Source of the DNA: Desarmillaria ectypa
Taxonomy: Eukaryota; Basidiomycota; Agaricomycetes; Agaricales; Physalacriaceae
Assembly (NCBI GenBank): GCA_030407005.1
Contig: JAUDYN010000002.1
Location: 2,418,001-2,482,000 of the forward strand
DNA length: 64,000 nt
Direction: 5' to 3'
The notes beneath the pieces were generated by a model. That model saw only the letters and a program-made list of their open reading frames with translations, was not told the origin of the DNA and did not search any database. This document shows positions 22,583-32,608 of this stretch, piece by piece. The translations under genes were made by a program, and so were the position numbers. How positions within the stretch are numbered: position 1 is the first letter of the stretch; each line of letters starts with the position of its first letter.

Positions 22583-24505
22583 CTAGGCGAATAATCTATC
22601 GTATCGGTTAAGGCAAGAATATCCCTCATAGTCTGCATTGACAGCGGTTAGCAAGTCGCAAGCCTCAGCAAGGATAGAAACCGACCAAAGTTTTGCGTGC
22701 TATCGCACCAGCACTTTCCTCGCTTGTGTGCCTCACCTTGAGGACAATGTTGGAAAGGTTCATGCCGATAGCCTAAATAGCACGAAAGTGGTCAAAAGAA
22801 AGTCGCATCAATCTGGGAAATGCTTACCAATATCATTGAAGAAATGCTAGAAAGAACCTCAGTCGGTTGATACAGAATGATGTGGCAGAACGTACTATTT
22901 GATCCTTCCTTGCAAACAACGCAGCTCCTATGCTGTGTACAGGTGCGTCACCCCACCGCTGTTGAGGTTCTCGGTCATGAGTTTGCGACAAAGACCAGAA
23001 GGGCAAACCTCATAGTAAAATCCACCCTTGGAATCCAGGAAATCGAAAAACTTGGAATACGCTTCACCTCTCCATAGGTCAAGATCACCGATCTCGAAAT
23101 TGCTCCAGACTATGGACTTGAGTAGTGAACATTACGCGATCAAACCTATCGACTTACAGTGGCATCGGTTGTACGTTAAGCCCCCATCATCGGAGAGAAA
23201 ATCCATAGCATTATCTTCAGGTGTTATACCAGGGTTTGCTTCCAAGAATTCTAAGGCCGAATCAGAACTACTGCAACAAATTATACATGATGAGACTCAC
23301 CACGAACTGCTGCCCAAAGTGTCGGAATAGTCCTCTCGTATTCGTACAAGGATACGGTAAACCCTGAGGCACATTAAGGATTGAAAAAGGGAAGGTAGCG
23401 CTGAGGCGTACCGTAAATCTTGTGCTGGTCTTGCATGATTAAGAAAGGATCGTAGTCAAGGTCACAAAAGAATTTGACGTCAGGCCTTTTGTCAGTTATT
23501 AGAATACCAACGTAAAGTTTGGGATGAATTTTTCATACTCGACTCTAGTTGAGAGGTCAGCATGCTGAAGTAGGTGCAGTATGTGGATTTACCTCCAGTA
23601 GTACTTGTACGGCTTCAAAAGTTCATGTCTGTAAAAGAACTAGCGGATGGTTGAGGAAGAGTTGTGCATATGAATTGATATCCTCACTCCGGAGTTGAAC
23701 CGACACATATTCCTATATCTGTATGCCAAGTAAAATCAGTGTACGTTCGAAATAAGGTAGGAATCCCGCTAACGGCACGCTTCCTGCACAACGGTTCAGC
23801 CATATCAAGAATGTATGTTTGAATACGAACGCACCTCCATAAATGACATTGTTCTTCACCATATCTGCCCGAGCATCTGCCGCCTTGGCCTCGTCTATGG
23901 TCTCAGGCTGGTACCAGTGGTCATGAGGGATAAGTCCAAACTTGACGTCAACGTCCGTAAGCTCTGAAACCCGGCTGAAGGTCGATGAAACATGAGTGTA
24001 GAAAGAGTAAAAGCTAATGGTGAGTCCGACCTCTTGAATTGTTCCGAGAAAGGTTGCTCATTCAAGAACACATAAGGATACCGGAACTTTTTGTTGAAAC
24101 GGTCCTCCATTTGCTTCATGCTGACAATGATGCCATTCAAATCGCTGTTGCGCGCTGTCAAAACGGGGAAAAAAAATGAGCCTCTATAAAAGCAACACGG
24201 TAACCAAGGGCGCACCGAGCATGACAATTGCTGCGGAAGCTTTTCGCCCCTGCGGTGAGGTTGCATTGTTGTGCACGTAGTAGTCATCGGGGACAGGTAT
24301 CTGGTATGGTGGTTTTGAACCGCCCCATTGGGTCTTGATGTTGGAAAGTGATGTTGCTTGACCATAGCCCGGATGAGCAAAGCTCAATATGTAGTGCAAA
24401 CTAATCTGTGGGAACCGTGAATGACAGACGGCCATATGGGCCAGCAAAGTATTGACATACAATAATCCCCAGGACGAGCACAACATAACGCCAGGGCGTC
24501 ATCAT
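22583..24505 (-). CDS. GT15 alpha-1,2-mannosyltransferase (Kre2/Mnt1/Ktr), copy 1
   Basis: Sixteen exons (minus): 24505-24461, 24405-24216, 24154-24031, 23974-23835, 23783-23774, 23718-23688, 23639-23593, 23544-23539, 23485-23412, 23363-23301, 23250-23158, 23109-23009, 22958-22896, 22846-22828, 22772-22686 and 22632-22583; 380 residues. It is a type II Golgi enzyme that extends O- and N-linked mannans. An N-terminal anchor (WRYVVLVLGIIISLHYILSF) precedes the catalytic domain. Its motifs are [84 protein letters not shown], and an end DYEGYSC. Two microexons (10 nt and 6 nt) are required to reconstruct the conserved motifs. It lies tandem with copy 2, which has the same length. Confidence 0.9.
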
Positions 24506-24580
24506 GGTGGGCAGAGGCAAAGAGAATTGGACCTGCGCGGCAGAATTGCGGCAAAGATATATCTTTCATAGGGTTAGGGT

Positions 24581-24593
24581 TTGGATAGCATTG
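24581..24593 (-). promoter_or_regulatory. Telo-box-like element upstream of GT15 copy 1
   Basis: The plus strand reads GGGTTAGGGTTTG; in the gene's direction this is CAAACCCTAACCC, about 76 bp upstream of the start codon. The same 13-mer occurs upstream of TOM40. TTAGGG is the vertebrate/fungal telomere unit and is bound in promoters by Tbf1-type proteins. Function here is inferred. Confidence 0.45.
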
Positions 24594-24768
24594 CCAAATG
24601 CACCTGACACCGTGACGCAGTCAATCGTCGAGATTTACTCAAGCAGTACGAACAGTTTCCACGGGCTTGCTACTCCAATAATTCCATCTATTTGTACTAT
24701 CGTACAACCCGTGATTATAACGTGATATTATTAGATACAGTGATAATGCCGCGGCCAGCATTTGGGTG

Positions 24769-26569
24769 CTATGAGAACAAGTCTTCAAACTTCCTCACGC
24801 AAGAATTTGGCGAATAATCTTCGGGAAATAATTAGTCTGTATCCATGGAAAGGTATCCATATGGGAGTATATACTCACCGAAACTGTCTGCAGGATCGCA
24901 TGAACACCTTCCTGCTGACCATTGATCGCCCTGCGGACAATGCTGGAATGATTCATGGCGGTAACCGATATCTCGGAAGAAGTGAATCTGGTCTCTTCGA
25001 GCGAAGATGGCAGCAGCAATGCTGTGGACTGGAGCATCTCCCCAGCGCTGAACATACGGAGGTGAATATTTTTAGCAGCAGTATCTATGGACAAGAATAA
25101 ACGTAACATACCTCATAATAGAAACCTCCTTTTGATTCTAGGAAATCGAAAAAGGCCTGGTAAGTGTCCGATCTCCAAAAGTCCATATCCGCAATTTCAA
25201 AGTTGCTCCAGACTGTATTTATGTATTAGTCGGTCAAGGCGACATCATGATGAGAAACTGACAGTGACAAAGGTTGTACGTGTCTCCGCCGTCATTGGAT
25301 AGATAGTCCATGGCATTATGCGGATCAGTGTAGTCGGGGTGAGTTGCCATGAACTCTGTAACCAGCTCAGTTTCACTACCAGTTTCTTGGCGATTTTCAC
25401 GCACCTTTTACCGCGCTCCACAACGTGGGTATCGTGGGTGCCCACTCCGTCAACGAGATTGTGAAGCCTGATTACACAATAAGGAGCCCTTCACAGGTAA
25501 TGACGGACGTTGACTCACTATATACTTTATCATGTTCCCGCATGTAAATGAAAGGATCGTAATTTATATCGCAAAAGAACCGGACATCTGGTCTAGAAGA
25601 ACGGTCAGAAGTGCGTAAAAGATGTATTATATGCTAGGCTCACTCCACTCTGGACAGATAGCATGCGATGGTCAACAAGAAGAATCGTAGTCACTTGTTG
25701 CCATTTATAGCTCACCTCCAGTAGTACCGGTATGGCTGTAAAAGCTCATGATGAAAGAAGAACTGTGTGGACGTTTGACATCAGAGATCATATTCGTAGA
25801 GTACGAGCATCGGACATACTCACCCCAGAGTTGAAACGACACATATTGCGATAACTGCGATTGCTCATAAGTCAGGGAGGACAAAGATCGGAAAATTTGC
25901 ATACGGTACACTGCCTGTGGTGATGATGAACATAGATAAGAATGTAGAGTAACTGCGAGCTCACCGCCATAAATAATACGCTGTGCCATCATCTTCTGGC
26001 GGCCTAACCGCGCTCTGTCTTCATCTATCCAGTCAGGCTGAACCCAATGCTCTTTGGGAATTAGTCCAAACGAAATCGGGGCCCTGCTAATGATGCTGAC
26101 GCGCCTAATGAATGCAGCGTCAGAAATGACGGCGCTGACGATAGTGAAACAATCCGCACTCTTTGAACGAATCCGTAAAGGGCTCGTCATTGAGTAGCAC
26201 CCAAGGATAATTATAATGCTTGTTGAAGCGGTCCTCGACGGATTGCATGCTCGAGACAACTCCATTGATGTCGCTGTTTCTCGCCAGCAGGACAAACGTG
26301 GCATTGGCCCGTTCCGTAGCATTGTGGTATAGCATGTCTGGAAACGCCACAGCGTACGAACCGATTTCTCGAGTCGCTTCTTCGGACACATGCAGTTTTG
26401 AGCCCCAGTTGCTGAGAGAAGAGATGCGCTTATAATCCTCAAAAGCGATGGACAAGATGTAATGAATGCTAATCTGTTACGCTACTCAGCATGATCGACA
26501 TGAAGAGAGATAGAAAAAACCTACAACCAAGACAAGCACGACGGTAATATACCGCCGTGGTGTCATCAT
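24769..26569 (-). CDS. GT15 alpha-1,2-mannosyltransferase (Kre2/Mnt1/Ktr), copy 2
   Basis: Thirteen exons (minus): 26569-26525, 26473-26160, 26104-25965, 25914-25905, 25854-25824, 25762-25716, 25649-25644, 25592-25519, 25467-25405, 25355-25263, 25212-25112, 25047-24879 and 24818-24769; 380 residues, identical in length to copy 1. The membrane anchor is [18 protein letters not shown]. Motifs match copy 1: [44 protein letters not shown]-less variant [36 protein letters not shown], and the end [11 protein letters not shown]. The 10-nt and 6-nt microexons are at the same residues as in copy 1. It lacks three introns that copy 1 has (within exon 2 and within exon 12). The final acceptor must be the AG at 24819-24820 to reach the conserved cysteine. 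Confidence 0.9.
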
Positions 26570-27307
26570 TGGGAGATACATGGGGGGAAGTGACTGGATT
26601 GTTCTCCGAGCCAAGGACGTATTATAAGGAACGCGCAGTCAAAAATAAACAAAATGTCGCCGGGCGAGCCGAGATCATTACGATTGACTGGTTGAAAAGG
26701 TGTGCGAAACCTCCGCCACTGGCAACCGAGATTTCCTATGCTTTCCTATACACTATCCGCAGTTCGGCATCAGCTGATTCAAAATCACCCTTGCGTCTTG
26801 TATAAGGATATCATGATGTGTATGGTGTTCTGACAGAAGATAATGAAAGATTCCGTTGGCGTAAATCAAGTGGGAACTACGGAGCTGCGCACCCGTTGCG
26901 TCGCTAAAAGATGACTGTGTGATGGATCCGACGCGCAGTTCAGTCAACAGTACTGAGCGGCGACCTTTACACCGCCGATAGACCTTGAAAAGAATTTCTG
27001 CTAGAAATGTATGTGTATGTAAGCCTCGCACGATACTACGGGGTAGTAGCATTGGATAGCATGTAACAACCAGAAGTAACGCCGACATGTATCCTAGACC
27101 CGATCCATAGCAGCCGAATATTGCTACTAGCAGTAGTATTAGTAGAAACTTACATACTTGAACCTTGGTAATACATTATCAGCTGCCCAAGCAGAAACTT
27201 GCAAAACATCGGGTTAGGGTTTGACGTAACCCGTTTGCTGATGTTTGTCATCACTTTTTTTCTCAGCTTGGACAGCGACGAGGCCATTGCTTGCCCGTCG
27301 GTCAACA
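26570..27307. other. Divergent promoter region of GT15 copy 2 and TOM40
   Basis: 738 bp. A 111-codon minus-strand open frame (26753-27088) has no recognisable features and is probably chance. The segment near 27211 holds the telo-box-like element listed separately. No RNA gene seen. Confidence 0.45.
27211..27223 (+). promoter_or_regulatory. Telo-box-like element upstream of TOM40
   Basis: GGGTTAGGGTTTG lies about 85 bp before the TOM40 start codon, identical to the 13-mer at 24581-24593. Relative to its gene it is in the opposite orientation to the other copy. A regulatory role is inferred from the known binding of TTAGGG by Tbf1-like factors. Confidence 0.45.
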
Positions 27308-28579
27308 ATGGCGTCCGTATCGCTACCCACAAAAAATGGTCTCACTGACTCGTCTGCTTCACCGTCGACCTCGTCGACTGGTGCTCTCCCTTCCAGAGCT
27401 CCATTTTCCTACTACAATCGCTTCGCAAAGTGGCGGGCTGATCTCGGATTGCCATTCCCAGGCAACGTTGAAAATCTCCAGAAGGAAGTCAAGGGTGCGC
27501 CATCTCTATCGCTTTTTGTATCTCTACGTGACTGAGCGTGCTGTGGTCAGCAACCCATCTTACAAACTTGTTTTTCGATGGTGCTCGCGCCGACCTCACC
27601 AAGAGCATGTCCATGAACCCGCTATTCCAAGTAACCCACTCCTTTGCATTGGGTTCACAAACGTCCGCTCCTTCCTACAATTTTGGTGCCATGTTTGCCA
27701 ATGAAAAGGTAGTTAATTTGCGTTTGGACTGTTGACACGACGTCCTGAGACTTTACCCACAGGTATTCATGCAAGGTGGGGTGGATCACGATGGGAACGT
27801 GAATGCCCGGTTAAACCAGGGTTGGTCACCCGGAAATGTCTCAAAACTTCAGGCCCAGGTGCGTTAATCGTGATATTTACAGTGAGATGACTTCCTGACG
27901 CGATATACAGATGTCGTCCCAGCCCGGGCACAACTTGCTGCAAGTGGAGCATGATTATCAGGGACAGGACTACAGTCTGAATGGAAAAGCCTTGAATCCT
28001 TGGCCCACAGATCTGACAGGTATCTACATTGGCAGCTACCTGCAATCAGTGACGAAAAACCTCGCTCTCGGTGTTGAGTGCCTGTATCAACGACCAGCTC
28101 CTGAAATATCAGAGCTTGCCACTAGCTACATTGCCAAGCTCACCGGTACGGACAAGAACTGGATAGCGACCGCAAACTTCCAACCAGCTGGTATATTGCA
28201 GGCGACTTATTGGCAAAAGTTGAGTGAGAAGGTCGATGTTGCCGCCGACCTGCAGGTGATTGCTGCACCAGCCCGTCGAGACGCAATTGCAACCTTGGGA
28301 GTCAAATACGATCTTCGGTTGGCGACGTTCCGGGCTCAGGTAGACTCGGGTGGAAAAGTATCAGCATTACTTGAACAGCGATTTACGCCCACGTTCACCT
28401 TTATGTTATCAGGAGAGATTGATCACTGGAAGGTTGGTATTTATTTTTGATCACAGTTGATAGACTAGCTCACTGTACCGCGGCAGAATGCTGCGAAAGT
28501 CGGTTTCGGCGTTATCATGGAGAGCACGTCACTTTCACAAGAAGAGCTGGAGGCACAGATGGCCGTCACCCCACCATGA
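27308..28579 (+). CDS. TOM40: Mitochondrial import channel Tom40
   Basis: Exons 27308-27494, 27551-27708, 27763-27858, 27911-28432 and 28487-28579; 351 residues, standard for the family. Tom40 is the beta-barrel pore of the outer-membrane translocase. A Ser/Pro-rich N-terminal tail (about 1-40) precedes the barrel. Landmarks are PFSYYNRFAKWRADLGLPFP, VTHSFALGS, FMQGGVDHDGNVNARLNQGW, YIGSYLQSVTKNLALGVECL and TFRAQVDSGGKVSALLEQRF. The end is KVGFGVIMESTSLSQEELEA with the usual beta-signal position. All four introns are 50-56 nt with consistent phases. A PUF-type octamer follows the stop codon at once. Confidence 0.95.
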
Positions 28580-28584
28580 TTTAA

Positions 28585-28592
28585 TGTATATA
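28585..28592 (+). promoter_or_regulatory. PUF-binding octamer TGTATATA in the TOM40 3' UTR
   Basis: The octamer starts 6 nt after the TOM40 stop codon. It equals the site predicted from the repeats of the PUF protein encoded at 42240-45222, and yeast Puf3 is known to bind such sites in mRNAs for mitochondrial proteins. That this site is in the transcript follows from position; that it is bound is inference. Confidence 0.55.
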
Positions 28593-28690
28593 CGACTAGA
28601 AATTATTGGCCCACTTATTATTTTCTTCGTTTATACACGCTCTACTCATGACTGCGGTTATTTGAATTTCCTGGCTTGTCCCTGACAGTG

Positions 28691-29587
28691 ATGGTAAACT
28701 TGCTGGAACTGCGAGACATCTCGTCCACTAATGAGGCCCGCAATAACCAGCCAATATTTACGAACATTAATCTTGTAGTGAATGCAGGTATGCGTGCCAT
28801 TAGCGCTCTAGGCTAATTTGTTGATGCATCACAGGCGATGTCGTAGCCTTGCAGGGAAAAAGTGGTTCAGGAAAGACCACGTTGCTGAAATGCATAGCGC
28901 ACCTTAATGTATACGACGGGCTTGTTCTATATCATGGATCGTACGCTCATACACATTGCGTAGCTGCCTTCCCTAATATCCTGACTTTCCCAGAATTCCA
29001 ACGACTTACGGCGAGCAAGTACTTTCCGTCCTGTAGCTTGCTGCTCACCGCTCCTCAGGCGTACCTTCCTATCGCAAAAAAGTGGCCTATGTCCCCCAGC
29101 GGTCTCCCGTTCTCCCTGGTACTCCGCGAGATTTTGTGACCACGGTACTGTCGTTGGCAGCCCGGTCCGGCGAACCCATGTCTTCCTCCCAGAACATCAT
29201 CGACCTGGGCGCCGTTTGGAGCCTTGATCACAATTTGTGGGATCGTCAGTGGACGAATCTATCAGGGGGAGAATCCCAGAGGATCGCACTCGCTGTGGCT
29301 CTGGGCTTGAATACCGCAGAAGTACTTCTGCTAGACGGTCAGTATCTAATACGAGCTTTTCTCTCACCCTTCTAATAGAAGTCCGAACAGAACCTACGTC
29401 TGCTTTGGATCCGGAACTGGTGCTGTTGGTGGAGCAGTCATTGCTGAAAAACTTGCGTTCGGAGAACATGGCGCTCAAAGCTATTGTGTGGATCACCCAT
29501 TCAGATGAGCAGGCAAGTCGAGTGGGGACCCGATTCGTTCAGGTTTCTGGGGGTAATTGCCACGAACAGTCCTTACCGCCAGTATAG
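28691..29587 (+). CDS. Small ABC ATPase subunit (FetA/YbbL-like), middle exon uncertain
   Basis: Proposed exons 28691-28787, 28835-28940, 28994-29018, 29059-29337 and 29391-29587. A lone ABC nucleotide-binding domain of about 230 residues with no membrane segment. The Walker A is GKSGSGKTT, the Q-loop AYVPQRSPVLPGTPRDF, the signature motif LSGGESQRIALA, and the Walker B LLLDEPTSALDPE (rejoined across the last intron); the H-loop is WITHSDEQ. The layout resembles bacterial FetA/YbbL ATPases, which pair with a separate permease. The frame does not carry across 28941-29058 with canonical splice sites: the two plausible introns total 93 nt, whereas the downstream motifs need a total one short of, or two more than, a multiple of three. 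Everything outside that stretch is solid. Confidence 0.7.
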
Positions 29588-30050
29588 GGCCGAATAGGTG
29601 TCGTCAATTTCACTATCGTCGGCTGCCGTCCGCGTCTCGCTAGGGCTTGGCTTTTCGGTGCAGCAACAGCTTGCATGAATGATGACTACTCCTGAGTGCG
29701 ATGCATTGTACTAGTACCATACCCGAGGCCTAATCATACGAACAAAACGTCTTCCATACAGCCAAAATGAATTATTAGAATGATCCGTCACTGTTGTGTA
29801 CGTCAAACCGGCTCAGAGTAGTGCAGTCAGGATCGATGTGCCTGCAATGGCACTCCCACCGGCAGGGGAGTTTGTAAAAGACTGTCTTGGTGAGTTCACT
29901 TCGTTCAAAGTTGTTAAGAAACGTATTGTACATACAAAGACGCTACGATTACAGTGATAGATTACGTGCAGAAGGGAGTGAGTATGCGTGAGGGGGGTGA
30001 ATGTGAATAGAAATACAGTATGTGAAATTATAGATGAAATAGTATACCTT
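29588..30050. other. Intergenic region between convergent genes
   Basis: 463 bp between the 3' ends of the ABC gene and the DUF2828 gene. A TGTACATA PUF-type match is at 29927-29934 (plus). Nothing else seen. Confidence 0.4.
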
Positions 30051-32301
30051 TTAATCGACAACGACCAGCCCGTCGAAACTCTTCTTCATCACCGACTTCT
30101 TCATAATGTTCAAGGGATTAAACTCATCTGCCTTCTTTGCTTTCTCGCTGTCCTCTGCGACTTTCTCCCATCCCTCAAGTTCCTCCTCTTCACTCTCTCC
30201 CATAAACACCTTCATCAACGCCGGCGAGAACCCATTCATCAAAGCAACCCCCTTCTGCTCCGCTGTGACTTCTGTAGTACCATACCGAGCAAGATCCCAG
30301 AAGACGAGTTGAGGCACCTCATATCCCGCCGCTTTGTAAGCCTGCTCTATATTGTCGTAGTTGGTCTCCCAAGCCGCGGGATCGCTCGACTGGCTGTCCG
30401 CCTGATCAAACTGCATATCCGAGAACACAAAGATCCGTTTTATCATATCCTCCTGCTTGACTTTGTGCTTGATCGCCAGAGGAAGGAGAAGCTTCATAAA
30501 GACCGCGTTGAAGTTCGTGTTCATCTCCCAGTGCGTCCGGACCATCCTGCTGACGGTATCATAGAGGGACTTGGTGGGATCCAGACGGACGAATTCAGGA
30601 CGGCTGGAAAAGGTGACGAAGCCATCGTTGAAAGGCGGTTTGGAGAGTTTAGAGAGAACCAGCGATAGGGCGAGAGCGGGCATAATGGGCGTTTTGACAT
30701 CGCTGCATTTGAAACTTCCCATAGAACCAGAGACGTCGCACACAGCGATGGCGTTGTCGATGGATCCCGACTCGCGGAGTTTGGAGATGAGAGTATTCCA
30801 CTGAGCCTCTGCTACACGCACTCTGTTCTCGGCAATGGTCTTTTTGAACTCTGCGAGCTTTGGGTACTTCTCTAATTTCCAGCGGTCGAATGACTGCGCA
30901 ACGATTTGGTGCAGGATTTCATTGGGCATGAGGGTTGCACCACTTATAGTCTTTTTTCCGCTCTCAACCTCAATCATGTAACCCTGGAAGCCCTCGGGAT
31001 CATGCTTGAAGAACAGTTCGTTGTTGCTCTTCATGCACAAGGAGGGAACACGGGTGTATTTGATCTCGTTCCAACGGTTCGCCGACATGTATGTCTCGGG
31101 TATCTCAGAGGCCGTACGAAGAGGAGTAAGAACCCAACGCTGAAGGAATGAACGAAGTATGGTGGCCTTTTGGAAGGGGTCGACAGTAGGAGATTCGAGG
31201 GACGAGGGGAACATAATCGGGAGGCTCGCGCGCGAATCATGCAAGAGGTAGCTGATGACTGTAGTAATGTTTGTAAACCGGTCATGAGAACCACCTGCGC
31301 TCGGTGCCCATTTTCCGACCAGAGAGAGCTGACGAAGAAGGGAAAGACGATAGGCTACTGCAGGAATGGACTCAGACTGAGTCAACAGAGAAATATCCGT
31401 GCAGAGGTGAGTGGCGAACAGGCGGGCGACGGCGATGTATAGAGCACGGTATTTAGGATCCTTGAGCTTGGACGTGAGGGCCTCATACCGCTCCAACCCG
31501 GCAGAGACACGAGCCTCTTGAGCCCGACGCTGACTCACCTTGTTGTGCTCTTCCGGATCCTGACGAGCTTTGGATTTGGCGCATTTGTTAGGAGGTGGGC
31601 GACGGCCAGAACGGTATCCCCTGCCTTGTTGCTCAGCAGGTGCGGCCCGACTACCACGATGAAGGAAGGTGGATTCGCTGGACCCAAGTTCACCAACTGT
31701 GGCGAGGGCAAGGATGTTAAGCAGGTCCTTCCAATACCCATGAGCACGACCGGTATCGTTTTTGATTTTGGCATTGAAGCAGACGGGCTCGTAGAGGAGA
31801 TGGAGATTGGAGATGGCAGTACGGGGGTGATTGTCAAACAACCACCCAAAGGCACTGAAAGAAAAGATGAGCCATTGATGAAAGAATGCTATGATGAAAG
31901 ACTTGCCGGTAGAAGGCCTCCTTTTCACCCTTGCCGTCGGGAATACTCCTCAGCTGCCAAATGAGACGAAGGGTGAGGGACGCATCTTCCGCCCAAGACT
32001 TGCTCAACACTTCTGTGAGATTGTCCCTTTGGTATCCGTCCAAGGCCCTGAAAGCATCGAGAGTGGACGAAAGGGTAGACTCCAAGGTAGGCGCCATGTT
32101 CTCTGTGAGCGTTTGGTTTGTTGTACCATGGAGAGCCTGCATCATGGGATTAGTAGGCGCCGCAACAGGCTCAATGAAGGCCTGGGTGGCGAGGGCGCTC
32201 TTTGGGAGAAGGAGGTCGAGAAAGGCGGGGTCATAGAGCTCTGGGATATCGGGCAAGATGACTCGCTGAGTGGTAGCTGCAACAGAGGAAGTAGAGGCCA
32301 T
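30051..32301 (-). CDS. DUF2828 family protein with a vWA-like C-terminal domain
   Basis: Two exons, 32301-31907 and 31854-30051; 732 residues. The family (fungi, plants, protists) combines an N-terminal helical domain, distantly TROVE-like, with a von Willebrand A fold; its biochemical role is unknown to me. Visible are LTLRLIWQLRSIPDGKGEKE, then, after the intron, AFGWLFDNHPRTAISNLHLL. The MIDAS-type motif DVSGSMG is at about residues 505-511, and IFVFSDMQFDQAD follows. A Glu-rich segment and Lys-rich tail end the protein. The single intron has a GC donor (GCAAGT...CAG, 52 nt): no GT donor in reach keeps the frame. Long exons and few introns set it apart from neighbours. Start chosen at the ATG in MASTSSVAATTQRV. 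Confidence 0.85.
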
Positions 32302-32608
32302 TTTGAATGCTGGGATAATGGAAGTCCGGGTACAAAGAATGGATCTCAAGAAACATGGGTGGCCCTTTATGCCATCCCAGATGCGGTACCGAACCAAAGA
32401 TGTCAACATAATTGACTGGCGGGTGGTGGGAAGGACCAACAATCCCTCAAGAGTGACTCATGTCCACTGACTCGCATTTCGTCGGAGCCGTAGAACGCCA
32501 GAAGGTCTGGATTGGCTAGTAAAGCTGTAATAAAATAGTATGGTCAATAAATAAATAACATAATGGTAACAAGTACAATACGTCCAGACAGTAGCAGTAC
32601 ATTGTCCA
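32302..32608. other. Intergenic region
   Basis: 307 bp containing the 5' flank of the DUF2828 gene and the 3' flank of kinesin-5, both minus strand. No features recognised. Confidence 0.45.

Noticed and set aside
26753..27088. 111-codon minus-strand open frame between GT15 copy 2 and TOM40
   Set aside because: No recognisable motif, no splice-supported extension, and it lies in a promoter region; chance length is plausible.
31518..32442. Several long plus-strand open frames
   Set aside because: They mirror the Lys/Glu-rich coding strand of the DUF2828 gene.
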